A stretch of DNA of 64,000 nucleotides from Vespula vulgaris (lineage: Eukaryota > Arthropoda > Insecta > Hymenoptera > Vespidae). Below the pieces are notes generated by a model that worked only from the letters and a program-made list of their open reading frames with translations, made no database searches and had not been told where the DNA came from. The DNA is taken from positions 1,252,274-1,316,273 of the forward strand of contig NC_066593.1 of assembly GCF_905475345.1 (NCBI RefSeq), read 5' to 3'. Position numbers and translations under genes: made by a program. Shown here piece after piece: positions 26,275 through 38,223 of this stretch. How positions within the stretch are numbered: the first letter of the stretch is position 1; each line of letters begins with the position of its first letter.

Positions 26275-27471
26275 TGCAAAACGAAGTTGCGAGGCATCGC
26301 TGGTAACGATCGGAATTGGAAGAATAAAAGCTTTATCGTTAATTCGACTTCCTAAAACTAAACGCGGAAACGAAAGAATCCTTTTTAAGCCCGTTAACGG
26401 CTTGATCGGCAAAACCACTTATGGTACTTTCCACGATGGAACAACGATAAATACTTTTTAATTGTTCCATCTTTAAAATATAAGCTAGAATCAACTTTAT
26501 CCATCTATTTTCTAAATATAATTTTAATTTAACCAAGATAAATAAATTCTAATTTAATCTGGAAGTCTCACGGAAAGTATAAGGAAGAGAAGTAAAAGAA
26601 GAAGAAGAAAAAAAGAAACGAAAGAAATGGAAAAAAAAGATTTTGCGAATCGATTTTTCACTACCGTGATTTTACGAGAAATAAAAACAAATTCAGGCGA
26701 GAGGGAAAAAAAAAGAAGAGAGGGGAAAAAGGAGAGAAAAATGGAAAGGGGAAAAGCGAACGAAAAAAAATTTCGAAAGAGTTAAGTGGTAAATTAAATT
26801 TTGAACGCTCTTTTTCATATAGGATTACTTTTTCTCTTCCCCTCTCTCTCTCTCTCTCTCATTGAGAACACGTTCGAGAATAATATAATAAAATAAAAAT
26901 CGAAAAATTCCGATATCAAGTAGAGTTCTCACTTAATCTTGCTATCATGAAAGGTAGATGGACTCTCGTCACATGAATAATTGAAAACGGTTACGCGGTT
27001 TTGCTACGCGGACCTTCTTACGAAGGACCGTGAAATTTCCATAATGCTTTTAAATGGAGACGTACCCGTAACCGAGTGTAAATCCGAAGAATCGGAAACT
27101 TGGTTTCCTCGTGTGTTCTCTGGCGAGCAAAAAAAAAAGAAAAAAAAAGAAAAAGAAAAAGAAAAGAGAAAGCAGTAAAAGATACTTTGCGTTTTGGAAA
27201 TGTTGGAAAATGAAAGCGATATTATTCAAACACCGTGACAGCCTTATCTTCCGTTTCTGTACGTTGCTTTAAACAAACACACGGACCCGCATACACATAT
27301 ACATATTTACCAATGTATGTAAGTATACAGTAAGGGATACTACCAGGTCCCAAAGCAAATGCATTTGCATTTTGCGAAACAGAAGAGACAGAAACGGAAA
27401 CGTAAGCTTGCCCGTTGTAACATCCATTATTATTCATGAATTTGATTACTTTTGTTAAAGGATACCGAAAG

Positions 27472-27473
<2 letters not shown>

Positions 27474-27516
<43 letters not shown>

Positions 27517-27555
27517 AACATAGAGAAAGAGAAAGAGAAAGAGAAAGAGAAAGAA
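27474..27555 (+). repeat. (AAAG)n then (GAGAAA)n
   Basis: Purine-only tract changing from a tetramer to a hexamer unit. Confidence 0.85.
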
Positions 27556-28132
27556 AGACGACGGTGAAGTCGAAAGACGATTTTATATTTATCCGAACGA
27601 ATTAAGAAACAAATTCGTCTTGCGTATCGAAAATCAATAATATTTCGTTAATATCAAGGAGATATAAGATATAGAAAAGAAACAGAGAAAAGAAGTAAAT
27701 GTATCGTAGATCGTAATGGAAAAGGTATAAAATGATAAAATAGAGGAATAGGGATGAAAGGAGAACGGGATACGGTACGGGACGGGACGGGACATCGTGT
27801 GTGGAGTGGGGGTTGTAAGGCGAGGCGAAGGTAAAGCCACCTGCCCGGAGCATATAATGGCACGCTTCGTGGTCGCGATCCGGTCGGAAGATTATGCCAC
27901 GAAGGGTGCACGATAATAATCTGGATATTGCTCCTGCGTACGTTGCATCCGAATGGCGAGGAGAGATCTAACACAGTTGCCTTTACGCGTTCTACACACG
28001 TACACTTTGGACGTGGACGTACATGTAAACGTACACATAGAGAAACCTATACATATATACGTAAATATACACGTACGCGAATATACACAAAGAGGGAGGA
28101 ATAGGCAGGATCAGATAATTGGCATTCGCCCG

Positions 28133-28216
28133 GGTAGGTAGGTAGGTAGGTAGGTAGGTAGGTAGGTAGGTAGATAGGTAGGTAGGTAGGTAGGTAGGTA
28201 GGTTGGTAGATAGGTA
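28133..28216 (+). repeat. (GGTA)n array
   Basis: About 20 GGTA units with a few AGATA interruptions. The minus strand reads Tyr-Leu-Pro-Thr. Confidence 0.9.
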
Positions 28217-29273
28217 TATACTCGATGCAATGGCCCGAACCTATCGACTGCGATCTCCCTTTGGAAGTGACTAGCAATGCCGGCGCACGACAAACATAAA
28301 GGGCCGCCGGTAAGGCCAAGGCACCCTTTACTACGGGTACCACCGATATCCAAGAGATTACTTTTCGATATCGTTGCGCTTCGTTAACTATTTTTCTTTG
28401 ATTTTAATCCATTTTTAAAGATTTATCGAAGGTATAATATAAGTAGGTAAAAACAGTTGAAAAAAGGAGAAGGTGAGGGAGCACGAGTAAGGGAGGAGAT
28501 AGGGGTGGAGGAAGAGAGAAACGTAATGAAAAAAGGAAGAATCTCTCTATGATCTAGGCGTTCGATAATATTACGTATTTCTTGGAAGAAATAAAACATA
28601 GATCGACGAAGGAATAAAGATACGTTCTTTTTTTCTTTTCTTTTTTTTTCTCTTTTTTTTTTCTTTTCTTATCGATAGACGACCCGTCTCGAGTCAGTCT
28701 ATACGATAATCGATATATAAGATTTTTTTTTTTTTTTTTTTACCAAAGGCAATTAACGTTCCCGTATAATTTGTGAGAGATAGTCTGGTATAGAAAAAAA
28801 AAAAAAGTAACACAAGAAAAAAAGATTGGAAAAAACGGGAAAAAGGTTTTCCCTTCTATAGAAATATCAGTTAAGACTCCTCAAGTGTTCGTATATAGTA
28901 ATGGGTAAATATGAAAATAATTTTTCTCGTTTCTTCGTTCGCTATACGCGCGCAAACAACGGGGCAAACAATTTTATCGTATTACTAGAAGAAAAAGGGG
29001 AATATTAAAGAGGAGAGTAGGCTGTAAATAGTATGTCGTGAGAGCGTAGCTAATGTCATAGTTGCGTGACTACAACGATGCTATAAATTTGGAAACCGCT
29101 GACAGACGAGGCGACGAGAAGCACGATACTGCCAGAAGCACGTTGTGATTTTGCTGCTCGAAGTTATGGAACGGACAAATTCGAGTACGTAATTTCGCTC
29201 GTGAATTTCGTTGAGCGAACATATATATATATACATGCGCATGTATATATACGTAATTATCTACATAACACAA

Positions 29274-29318
<45 letters not shown>

Positions 29319-29319
29319 C
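29274..29319 (+). repeat. (GATA)n
   Basis: About 11 units. Confidence 0.9.
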
Positions 29320-29484
29320 GGATGATTGGATAGACACGTTCGTTACGAGCACGCACGTTCCTATTTATTTTTAATACGAAGAAATTTCCTTCCTTTCTTT
29401 TTTTCTTTTATCTTTTCTTAACGAGAACAAAAACTATTATCGTTCTATCGTATACAACACTCTTTCATAATACATAAATAATAA

Positions 29485-29493
29485 GTAGTAAGC

Positions 29494-29528
<35 letters not shown>

Positions 29529-29529
29529 C
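29485..29529 (+). repeat. (AAGT)n
   Basis: About ten units of AAGT/TAAG. Confidence 0.85.
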
Positions 29530-30066
29530 ACATAGAACGCTTGCAATCCAAACGCGTGACTAATCGTTAGAGAAACGTAGCTATAAGCGCCTATAAGCGG
29601 CTATAAGCGAAAGACGACTTTTTGCGGTGGAACTTGAAAACAACGAAAGGGTTCCCTCCGAGCCGTCTTTCTCGTATCGTGGCTCGTTTGTCGGAGCGAC
29701 GAAGGATTCTTACGAGCCAAGTAAGAATTCTCTTTGGACACAGGTGCGAGTCGTGAATTCTCTTCTTCTTCTACTTCTTCTTCTTCTTTTTCTTCTTCTC
29801 GATTGGTTAGAGAGATCAGAGAAGGGGAAGAAAGAAAGAAGGTAAAACGTCCTCTCTCTCTCTCTCTTTCTTTCTCTCTTTCTCTCTCTCTCTTCCTCTC
29901 TCTCTTCTTTTTCTTTCGTCCTTTCTGATTAACGCGAGACGCTTTAGGCATGTGGTTTAAGGTAAGATAAGGATAAGTGGCCAGACTCTCGTATTCCTCT
30001 GCTCCTCTCGGGCATGAATTAATCGAGAAACCTTCTTCTCCCTCTTCCTCTTTCTTTTTCTTTTGC

Positions 30067-30133
30067 ATCTTCTTCTTCTTCTTCTTCTTCTTCTTCTTCT
30101 TCTTCTTCTTCTTCTTCTTCTTCTTCTTCTTTG
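30067..30133 (+). repeat. (TTC)n
   Basis: About 22 uninterrupted TTC units. Confidence 0.9.
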
Positions 30134-30270
30134 TAGGAGGAAGAGGAGGTTAAGAGAGCTCTAGAAAGGCGGTGTCTCTAGAAGAGGTCATTAAGTGTGT
30201 AAGAGGATTAGAAAAGTTCTACTTCGAACACAGCGCTGATCCTAATCACAATGGTAAATCTGACACTAGC

Positions 30271-30272
<2 letters not shown>

Positions 30273-30339
<67 letters not shown>
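30273..30339 (+). repeat. (CT)n
   Basis: Uninterrupted run of about 66 bases. Confidence 0.9.
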
Positions 30340-30341
<2 letters not shown>

Positions 30342-30447
30342 TTATCTTCCCTAAGAAGCATCGTGCTTTGCGTTTCGCTGATTAGCATAAAATACCGATC
30401 GAAATCCAGTATTCTTTTCTTTATTTTGATTCAGAGTAAGAGAAAGA

Positions 30448-30542
30448 AAATAATGATGATGATAATAACGACGACAACGACGACGACAATGATAATGATA
30501 ATGATGATGACGACGACGACGACGATGACGTCCACGACGATG
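30448..30542 (+). repeat. (ACG/ATG/ATA)n trinucleotide tract
   Basis: GATGAT, ACGACG and AATGAT units in tandem. One frame gives Thr/Met runs. Confidence 0.85.
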
Positions 30543-31781
30543 AGAAAAGTAGCTTTCGCTTTGGTCTAAAGAACGACGAAGATGAGACTCGAGTATCGTC
30601 CACTGACCGCCATCTCGGAATTAACTTGTCGAGAGATAGAAAGAGACTCGAGGCCGTGTTATCGCGACACACGGATCGTGGCATGCGCCCACCTGCGGCA
30701 ACCAACCGACGTCGGACGACCTGCATTAGCTTACGCGAGAATCCCTCTCGCCCTCCTTCTTTTTTTTTCTTCTTGTTCTTCTTTTCATAATATTTTTTTC
30801 TTATTTTTTTCTTTTTTTTTTTTTGTTCACCCCAATAATCCTTAAATCGATCCGGCGTTATTGACTTACTCCAAATCGTAAATACGACTTTGGCTACTTC
30901 TTTTTTTTTTTTTTTTTTATTATACGATAAACGATATCGCCTGTACTATCTATCGAAACAATAAATACACTACTTACTTATATCCGATGATGTTCGGGAA
31001 AATCTACCATACGAGAATTTTATATCTATCAACGCGATTATTTCTAAAGGATTCTCGTCCTCTTGTTCTTCCTATTTTTCTTCTTCTTCTGCTCCTTTTC
31101 GAAAGTAAGAGAGAATCGGCTAACGATACCAACAACTGGAATATCTCTCTTTCTCTTTATCTTTCTATTTTTCTTTATCTCTCTTTCTCTTTTCAAATAC
31201 AACGTTACTCGATCTTTGTTCCTTTCGAAAGCGTTTGAAAGGCGATTTTCTTGTCGAAAGCGTATAAGAGATCTCTTACGGGATTCTTTTTTCTGTTTTT
31301 TTTTTAGCTCTATTTTCTTTTTTTTCTCTCTTTCTTTCTTTCTTTCTTTTTTTTTATTTTTCTCCGTCAAAATTTTCCTCGGAGATATTTTCCATCGGTG
31401 TCACCGTCGTAAGTCCGTGTCTACTATTCTTTGGAGTAAAGCAACATCGATCGAACCTATCGATCCTGTCAATCCGTTAGAAATATTTCGTGTATCCACC
31501 GTATCTCTACCCCGAGTGCATTGTATCTATCTCTTTCGATTTTCTTCTTCCTTCTTTTCCTTTTCATTTTCGTGTCATTCAAGAGAAGAAAACTATTATA
31601 GAGGCTAGATAGCTAAATCTTTTTCTAAGAACAAAATGATACTACTGTATCTCGTATTGTCAAGGGTACATTATTAAGTAATTAAATAGCTATTTAATAA
31701 AAATGACCTAGCGTTCTCTTCGAAGATTTTTATCGAAGCTGGAATTATGACTGGTTGGTTATTAGTAATAAATAAAACGAA

Positions 31782-31784
<3 letters not shown>

Positions 31785-31839
<55 letters not shown>
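31785..31839 (+). repeat. (AT)n
   Basis: Perfect AT run of about 55 bases, the longest pure AT run in the window. Confidence 0.9.
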
Positions 31840-31842
<3 letters not shown>

Positions 31843-32119
31843 AAAAATATATAAAAAGAAAAATAGAAAAAAAAGAAAAAATGAAGAAGATTGAAAGAGT
31901 CATTATTGTTTTCATCTCTGTCTCTGTCTCTCTCTCTCTCTATCTCTCTCCCTCTCTCTCTCTCTGAAAAGCTCGAGATTCCGTTTCAACGAATCGATGA
32001 GTGCTTTTATATCGATTAAAAGAGTTCCGCTCCTTCAATTTTTCTTTTTTCTTTTTTTTTCAACCATGATAAGAGTAATAAAAGCGATGTACAGTTAGTT
32101 GCAATATCTTGCAGATGTT

Positions 32120-32209
32120 TCGAAAGAGAAAAAGTACGAGAGAAAGAGAAAGAGAAAGAGAAAGAGAAAGAGAATGAGAATGAGAATAAGAATGAAAGAA
32201 AAAGAAAAA

Positions 32210-32268
<59 letters not shown>
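32120..32268 (+). repeat. (GAGAAA)n to (GA)n purine tract
   Basis: About 150 bases almost free of pyrimidines, ending in a long GA run. Confidence 0.9.
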
Positions 32269-32272
<4 letters not shown>

Positions 32273-32544
32273 CAATCACAGGATTGGTCATCTTCGTCGT
32301 GGATTTAAACTCGATCCCAGCTTGGGATCTCTATAGCGATGGCGACATCAAAGGTACGAGTAAAACTCATTTTAAAGGAGATCCAACAGATAGGTGAAGA
32401 TAGCGCGAAGCAATCAACTTACTCCATTCTGTTCCTCCCCTTCGCATTACCCCTTCCCTTTTTCTTCTTTATTAATACCACTCCTTATTGCATCGTTGCT
32501 CGTTTCTCCTTCGTAGATCATCTTCGCCGTTAAGCGATGATTTT

Positions 32545-32550
<6 letters not shown>

Positions 32551-32622
<72 letters not shown>

Positions 32623-32655
32623 GTCTCTGTCTCTGTTTCTGTCTGTCTCTTTCTT
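32551..32655 (+). repeat. (CT)n then (CTCTGT)n
   Basis: About 65 bases of CT followed by CTCTGT and CTGT units. Confidence 0.9.
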
Positions 32656-32762
32656 TCTCTTCGTATTCCCCTTGAAAGCAAGTTTCGAGAAGAGAAACGA
32701 TCCTTTCGAGCAATTTTTCCAATTGATTATCTAACGAATTTTACTCTATTTCTTCCATTCTT

Positions 32763-32793
<31 letters not shown>

Positions 32794-32989
32794 TTATTTC
32801 TCTTACACTTTAAACAACAATCGTTTTACACCACTTTCGTTTGTATCGTTTCGCGTTTGCCTTTCCTCTCCTTCTCTTTCGCTATTTTCTTTCCTTCCTC
32901 GGGACTACTTCTTCACTGTAATCCGTTTATTTGATCTCACGGGTCGATCGTACCGAAGCAGAACAAATGGCATCTATCCATCCACTTCC

Positions 32990-33030
<41 letters not shown>

Positions 33031-33597
33031 CTCTTACAACGTTACTCGTTCCTTCCTCTGTTCATCCAAGCAGTTTGTCGAAGAAGTCTGAAGCGCGCCA
33101 GAGCGTGGCGCTTTTCATCCGTGCCGGGAGTCAGAGAGTAATTAAAATCCTTCAAGACGTCTACGTGCGACGCGACGTGAAAAGGACGAAGGAAAGATAG
33201 AGGGAAACTCCACGTAGGGAACAACGTCTGACAATGACGAAAAGGGATGATGATTCGAAAGGAGAACATTGCTTTGTTTCCTGAATTCCGACCTTTCTTG
33301 ATTACATTACGATACAACGCGTACGACCTTCTGAAAACTATTTGAAAACATATGAAATATATGTTGGTGGTAAAAGACAAGGAAAGAAAAAGGAACAGAA
33401 GAAAAGAAAAGGAAAGAAAGAAGCAAAGAAAGAAAGAAAGTCCACGATAAAGGGATGCGAAACGACGAGAGATGGAAATGAAACGACGACTTTGGCGGCA
33501 CCGATGCTCTCGTAATTTTCTCTTATTTTTGTTTTGCTCCGACCAACACCACTGGGAAAGAAGAAATAATATCGCATCTCGAGTTCACAGCAGCTAA

Positions 33598-33691
33598 CCA
33601 ACCAACCAACCAACCAGCCAGCCAGCCAGCCAGCCAGCCAGACAATCAGACAGTGAGACAGTCAGACAGCCAGCCAGTCACCCACCCAGCT

Positions 33692-33724
<33 letters not shown>

Positions 33725-33765
33725 ACCAGTCAGTCAGCCAACCAGCTAGCAAACCAACCAGCCAC
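33598..33765 (+). repeat. (CCAG)n/(CCAA)n array
   Basis: Imperfect ACCA, GCCA and GACA units over about 165 bases. One frame gives Gln-Pro-Ala-Ser repeats. Confidence 0.9.
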
Positions 33766-34975
33766 TGTTCGCACGAAATTCGTTCCGGCTTCCGCCGTCC
33801 TGGCGATAATTGCGTTACGCTCGATTACACCACAATTGTTCTATGAATATCGAGCAAAGAAGATAAGATTCTGGTATTACCGCATTGATAATCTTTCCTT
33901 TTCTTTTGCTTGTTTTTTCTTTTCTTTGTATTTTTGTATTTTTATAAATGTTTTTCTTTTTCTTAGTCAAACTTTACGCGTAGACGTATACGTATAACTA
34001 CATACGTATGCAATATGCAAATATAATATAAGATAAATTAGAGATTTTCCAGGTTTATTATACTTTCTCTACACTCGCAGCATATTCTTTTATAATCAAT
34101 CATCATCCTTCAACGCATTGTCAAAGCCATCCGTTTTATCTTGGCAAATCCAAATCCTCTTTTTATATGAGGACGAACCGCGTTCGTTCCACCGGTTAAC
34201 CTTTAAGCTCTAAAACGCGATACGCGTTTAACGTTCGACGTACTAGTTGTTCAAACGCTCTTTACGCTGCGGATTATTTTCCATTGGAATGCTCGTCCTT
34301 TCACGCTTGACATTTCGTAATCCGAACGTTCTACGATCCTGGAGCGCATTCATACGATTAAATTCGTTAGAAAGAGAAAAAAGATTTCCCTCGGTTGTCC
34401 ATTACAAAACTGTCGTTGCTTAGAGTTGCTTAAAAAAAAAAAAGAAGGAAGAAAAGAAAAAAAATCTTGTACTTTTATAATCGAAAAAAAACTCAAAGAA
34501 ATTTCGAGTCTCCGATTTAGATTGAGTCGACTCATTCGCAAAAATATTTTTTAAATCCTTCACCAAAATAAATTTTATTTCGTTCGGGATAACATTTCCT
34601 TCCCACCCTTCTCCTATTTCTTTAAAAATGTTTTCTTTATCGAAAAATAATGTATTTGGTTATTTAGTAAGCTAAGTAATATACATTTATCAGGATTAAT
34701 AGTTCCCATCGTACTTTTAAGTATGAAAGAACCTTTAATCACGTAGCTATCTCAGTCGATCTTGAAAGGATTAATCTACGAACCTTTTCCTATCTTCTTT
34801 CTTACTCGGTCTTATAAAGACAAAGGCGCACATCTTTAACTCCTCCTCTTCTTCTTCTTCTTCTTCTTCTTTTTCCTCTTTTTTATCTTGACACTAAACA
34901 GTCTCTACTTAACTACACGTGTACGTACCTGAAACATGAAAATGTTTGAAAAGTTAATGAGTGAAAGTATGTACA

Positions 34976-35006
<31 letters not shown>

Positions 35007-35167
35007 GTATGTACATATATATATTTTTTTTCATTGAAAGGAAATAATTTATACAAATCATTAATGTATCAACGTTTAAATGACAAATGTTATTGTATAA
35101 ATGGTCGACCTCGAGTTTCCGCAATTGTACTATTTCAAAGAGTCGTGTCGAAGATAGAGAAAGATAA

Positions 35168-35222
<55 letters not shown>

Positions 35223-35235
35223 TAGGATGAAACAT

Positions 35236-35350
35236 TAATTCCATTTACTCTATTCAAATACATTCCGTGGATATGAATAATGGAAACGTTTACAAATGGC
35301 GATACCGGCGGCCTCCGCTTTAAATGTTCCGCGGCCGCGTTAATAATCTC
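35236..35350 (+). repeat. diverged duplicated element, copy 1
   Basis: Two blocks are shared with 36967-37212. Block one is the 46-nt stretch ending TATGAATAATGGA. Block two begins GGCGATAC and includes AATGTTCCGCGG, ending TAATCTC. In this copy the blocks are 13 nt apart. Differences in block one are mostly transitions plus a 4-nt indel. Confidence 0.75.
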
Positions 35351-36966
35351 GACGAAGAGTTTCGCGGTCGCACATGCTGCGGAATTGCACTTTTACTCGT
35401 ACAATTCATTTTGTTAGCACGTTGCGTCGACGACTAACGACTGCACTCTTTTTTCTCCGCTCTCTCTCTCTCTCTTTTTTCATTTCTTCCTATTTGTATT
35501 TTCTTTATTTTTCTTTACTTGTTTTTCTTTCTAATCATCGATAAATCGATCGCAACGATTCGTTCATCATTATCTCACGTTGGTATTCACCTTTTATTTT
35601 TTTTTTTCTTTTCTTCATTATTCACAACTTTCGATTTCTTCCAATACAATTCGTTCTTTTTTTCTCCATTTTCTATTCTAATTAGAAAGATGAATACTAT
35701 CTCTCATTTTGACACTGTTGTTAGAGGTAAAGAATAATCTCGTAAAGGGAAGATCGTCGTAAAAAAGAAAAGAGAAGAAAAGAAAAGTAAAAGAAAAACA
35801 AAGATGACAGAAAAAGAAATAAATAAAAAAAAAACAAAAAAAAAGCAGGAAATGAATCGTAATTAAACCGTAATTAACCGCGTTAATTACCTCCTACCGT
35901 TTTATTAATAATTATAACAGTCCTCTTTTTTATATCTCGTCCGTGTAATCCATATGGGTGAGTTTCATATGCACCATTTATATAACTATTTACATACGTA
36001 CGTATAAGAAGGAAATGTTTAAAGGATTTACGTTCCGATGCGAGTCTCTCTAGTTTTTCTAATAAAAAATTGAAAGGAGAGAAACCTCCCCCCTCAGGAA
36101 AAAAGGGAATAAAGAAAAAAGAAAAAGAAGTCGAAAAAGGAAGAAAGAAAGCTGGCGGTAAGGAGATAGAGAGGGTAAGAGGGAGGATGAGTGATAATGA
36201 GAAGAGTAAAAGTTCGATGTAAATTATTCCCAGTAATTTATAAACGTGCCAGCATGGATATGGAACATCTTACTGTTGGTATGGCCCACGCCTTATGAAA
36301 AACAAACATTATTTACAACATCAAGGGAATACTCCCACGATTATAACGAGTCGTGTAGGTGGCACGACGCGCTCTTCGCTTCGCGCTAGCCTCGACACGC
36401 GATATTTCTAAATGTCATCGCATTATACGACTTTACTGTATCGTAAATTACGGAAACTAACGGATAACGCGGCCGTACGGGCGCGCGTGGCCGTATTTCT
36501 TCGTGGAGTCTCTACGTTCGATAAGAAAGGGGAGGGGGGAGGGAGAGGAGGAGGGGAAGGAGAAAAAAATAAAGAAGAAAAAAAAACTAAGAAAAAAAAA
36601 GAAAAGATAAGAAAAAGAAAGAAAGAAACAACGAAGCGGGAAGAGGGAAGAACGGAACGAAATAAGAAAAAGAAAAAGAAAAAGACGGAAAGAACTTATC
36701 GAAAAGGGAAGCAAGTTGTAATCGGAAGAAGTCGTATTGTCTTACACGTTCGAACATAATGGTCGAAGAGTAATAACGGTTTCTCGTGTGGTTTCAAAAG
36801 AAAGAAAGAAGGAGAAAAAGAGAGAGAGAGAGAGAGAGAAGAGAGTTGGGACAGAGTGGGACAAAGAAATCGATCGAAACTCGGTTCCACCATCCATCTC
36901 GTCGTTCTGTCCCAACGCACCTACATTCAGACGCCGGGCCGGTCTTAAAGTGCCACAGGGACAGGC

Positions 36967-37099
36967 ATAAATTCTATTTACTTTATTTGAATACCGTGAG
37001 TATGAATAATGGATGCACGAAAGAGCAAGCGAACGAAAGAGAGAGAGAGAGAGAGAGAGAGAAATGGAGAGAGAAAGAGATGAAGAGAAGGATGGAGGG

Positions 37100-37153
<54 letters not shown>

Positions 37154-37212
37154 TCTAAGAGTGGCGATACGAACGGTCACTTTGAATGTTCCGCGGTCAC
37201 ATTTGTAATCTC
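36967..37212 (+). repeat. diverged duplicated element, copy 2, split by a GA microsatellite
   Basis: Contains the same two blocks in the same order and orientation as 35236-35350, but about 140 nt of GA-rich microsatellite sits between them. The shared cores TATGAATAATGGA, GGCGATAC and AATGTTCCGCGG are intact. Confidence 0.75.
37031..37151 (+). repeat. (GA)n cluster inside duplicated element copy 2
   Basis: GA-rich tract separating the two conserved blocks of the element. Confidence 0.85.
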
Positions 37213-37245
37213 AGTTCGAACAGAGACAGACACAGATAGAGATAA

Positions 37246-37280
<35 letters not shown>

Positions 37281-37535
37281 AGACGAGATGCCGCATAACC
37301 GTTTCGAGAAAGCTTCGTGCGGTTTCTGCGTAGTCTGGATTTAGATGATCCTCTTTTCCCCCAACCTCCGCCATTTTTGCTCTTTTCGATCTCTCCCCGA
37401 AATCCGTTCGGTTCAACCAAAGAAAATCTACTCCGTCCAAAGCGTTGGTACAAGAATAGAACATAGTTTGGACTGTTGTTAACGGAGTTATTCCATCTTT
37501 ACTCGTGCCAGTACAAATATATGTACGTAAAGACA

Positions 37536-37558
37536 TACATACATACAGACATACATAC

Positions 37559-37593
<35 letters not shown>

Positions 37594-37595
37594 TG
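37536..37595 (+). repeat. (ACAT)n then (GATA)n
   Basis: Compound tetranucleotide array. Confidence 0.85.
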
Positions 37596-37726
37596 TACAT
37601 ATGTAAGCAGAATTATTGCATCTTCGAGAAGCACCATTGCAATCCAATCGATAATGTATCGTCAACGTCATTGATCCACCCTGATCTATCTCTATCTCTA
37701 TCTCTCAAACTATCTCTACCTCTATT

Positions 37727-37757
<31 letters not shown>

Positions 37758-38192
37758 ATCTCTCTCTCTCTCTCTCTCTCTGTTCCTTTCGAGCGCATGC
37801 TTGCGATGCGCGTTAAGCAATATGCATAAATATCCATTCGATTATAGTTGACTAGACGGCATACGCTACCGTTACTACCACTGGCTATAATCCCAAGCGA
37901 AGTTTCCTCGATAAATCATCGTTTTATCGGCTGGCTTAGCGATTCCCCGCTCTTTATACGTTTTTCTAGGTAACTCCGAGACGTTACGAATAATTCGAGC
38001 GTGAACCTTACGAATAATAATCCAATTCCTAAGGTTCGGACAATAGACGATAGCTAAGTAAATTCATTGCTGGCATTCTCTCATCGATTTCTCCAATCCA
38101 ATCGTCGTATTCATTCCGTTCCTCGGTTTAACGAGGAATTATAATTCGTTCCAAATGGAATTCGATTTGAATCTATCCCGTACCGTAGATGC

Positions 38193-38223
<31 letters not shown>

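Larger units (their letters stand above)
21527..35235. other. gene-poor, repeat-dominated region
   Basis: Dominated by (GA)n/(CT)n, (TA)n, (TTCG)n, (GGTA)n, (TTC)n and (CCAG)n arrays with unique islands between them. Islands include 22930-23110, 24660-24850, 25010-25200, 28205-28360, 29040-29220 and 30560-30740. No reading frame outside the simple repeats has both splice borders and protein-like composition that I could defend. Confidence 0.55.

Noticed and set aside
25903..26461. Overlapping long frames on both strands rich in NERT or FVRS
   Set aside because: Direct translations of the (TTCG)n array.
28217..28360. GC-rich block open in two minus frames next to (GGTA)n
   Set aside because: Short, with several frames open at once because of base composition; no splice evidence. 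Kept only as a unique island.
33600..33765. Gln-Pro-Ala-Ser repeat protein
   Set aside because: Translation of the CCAG/CCAA array.
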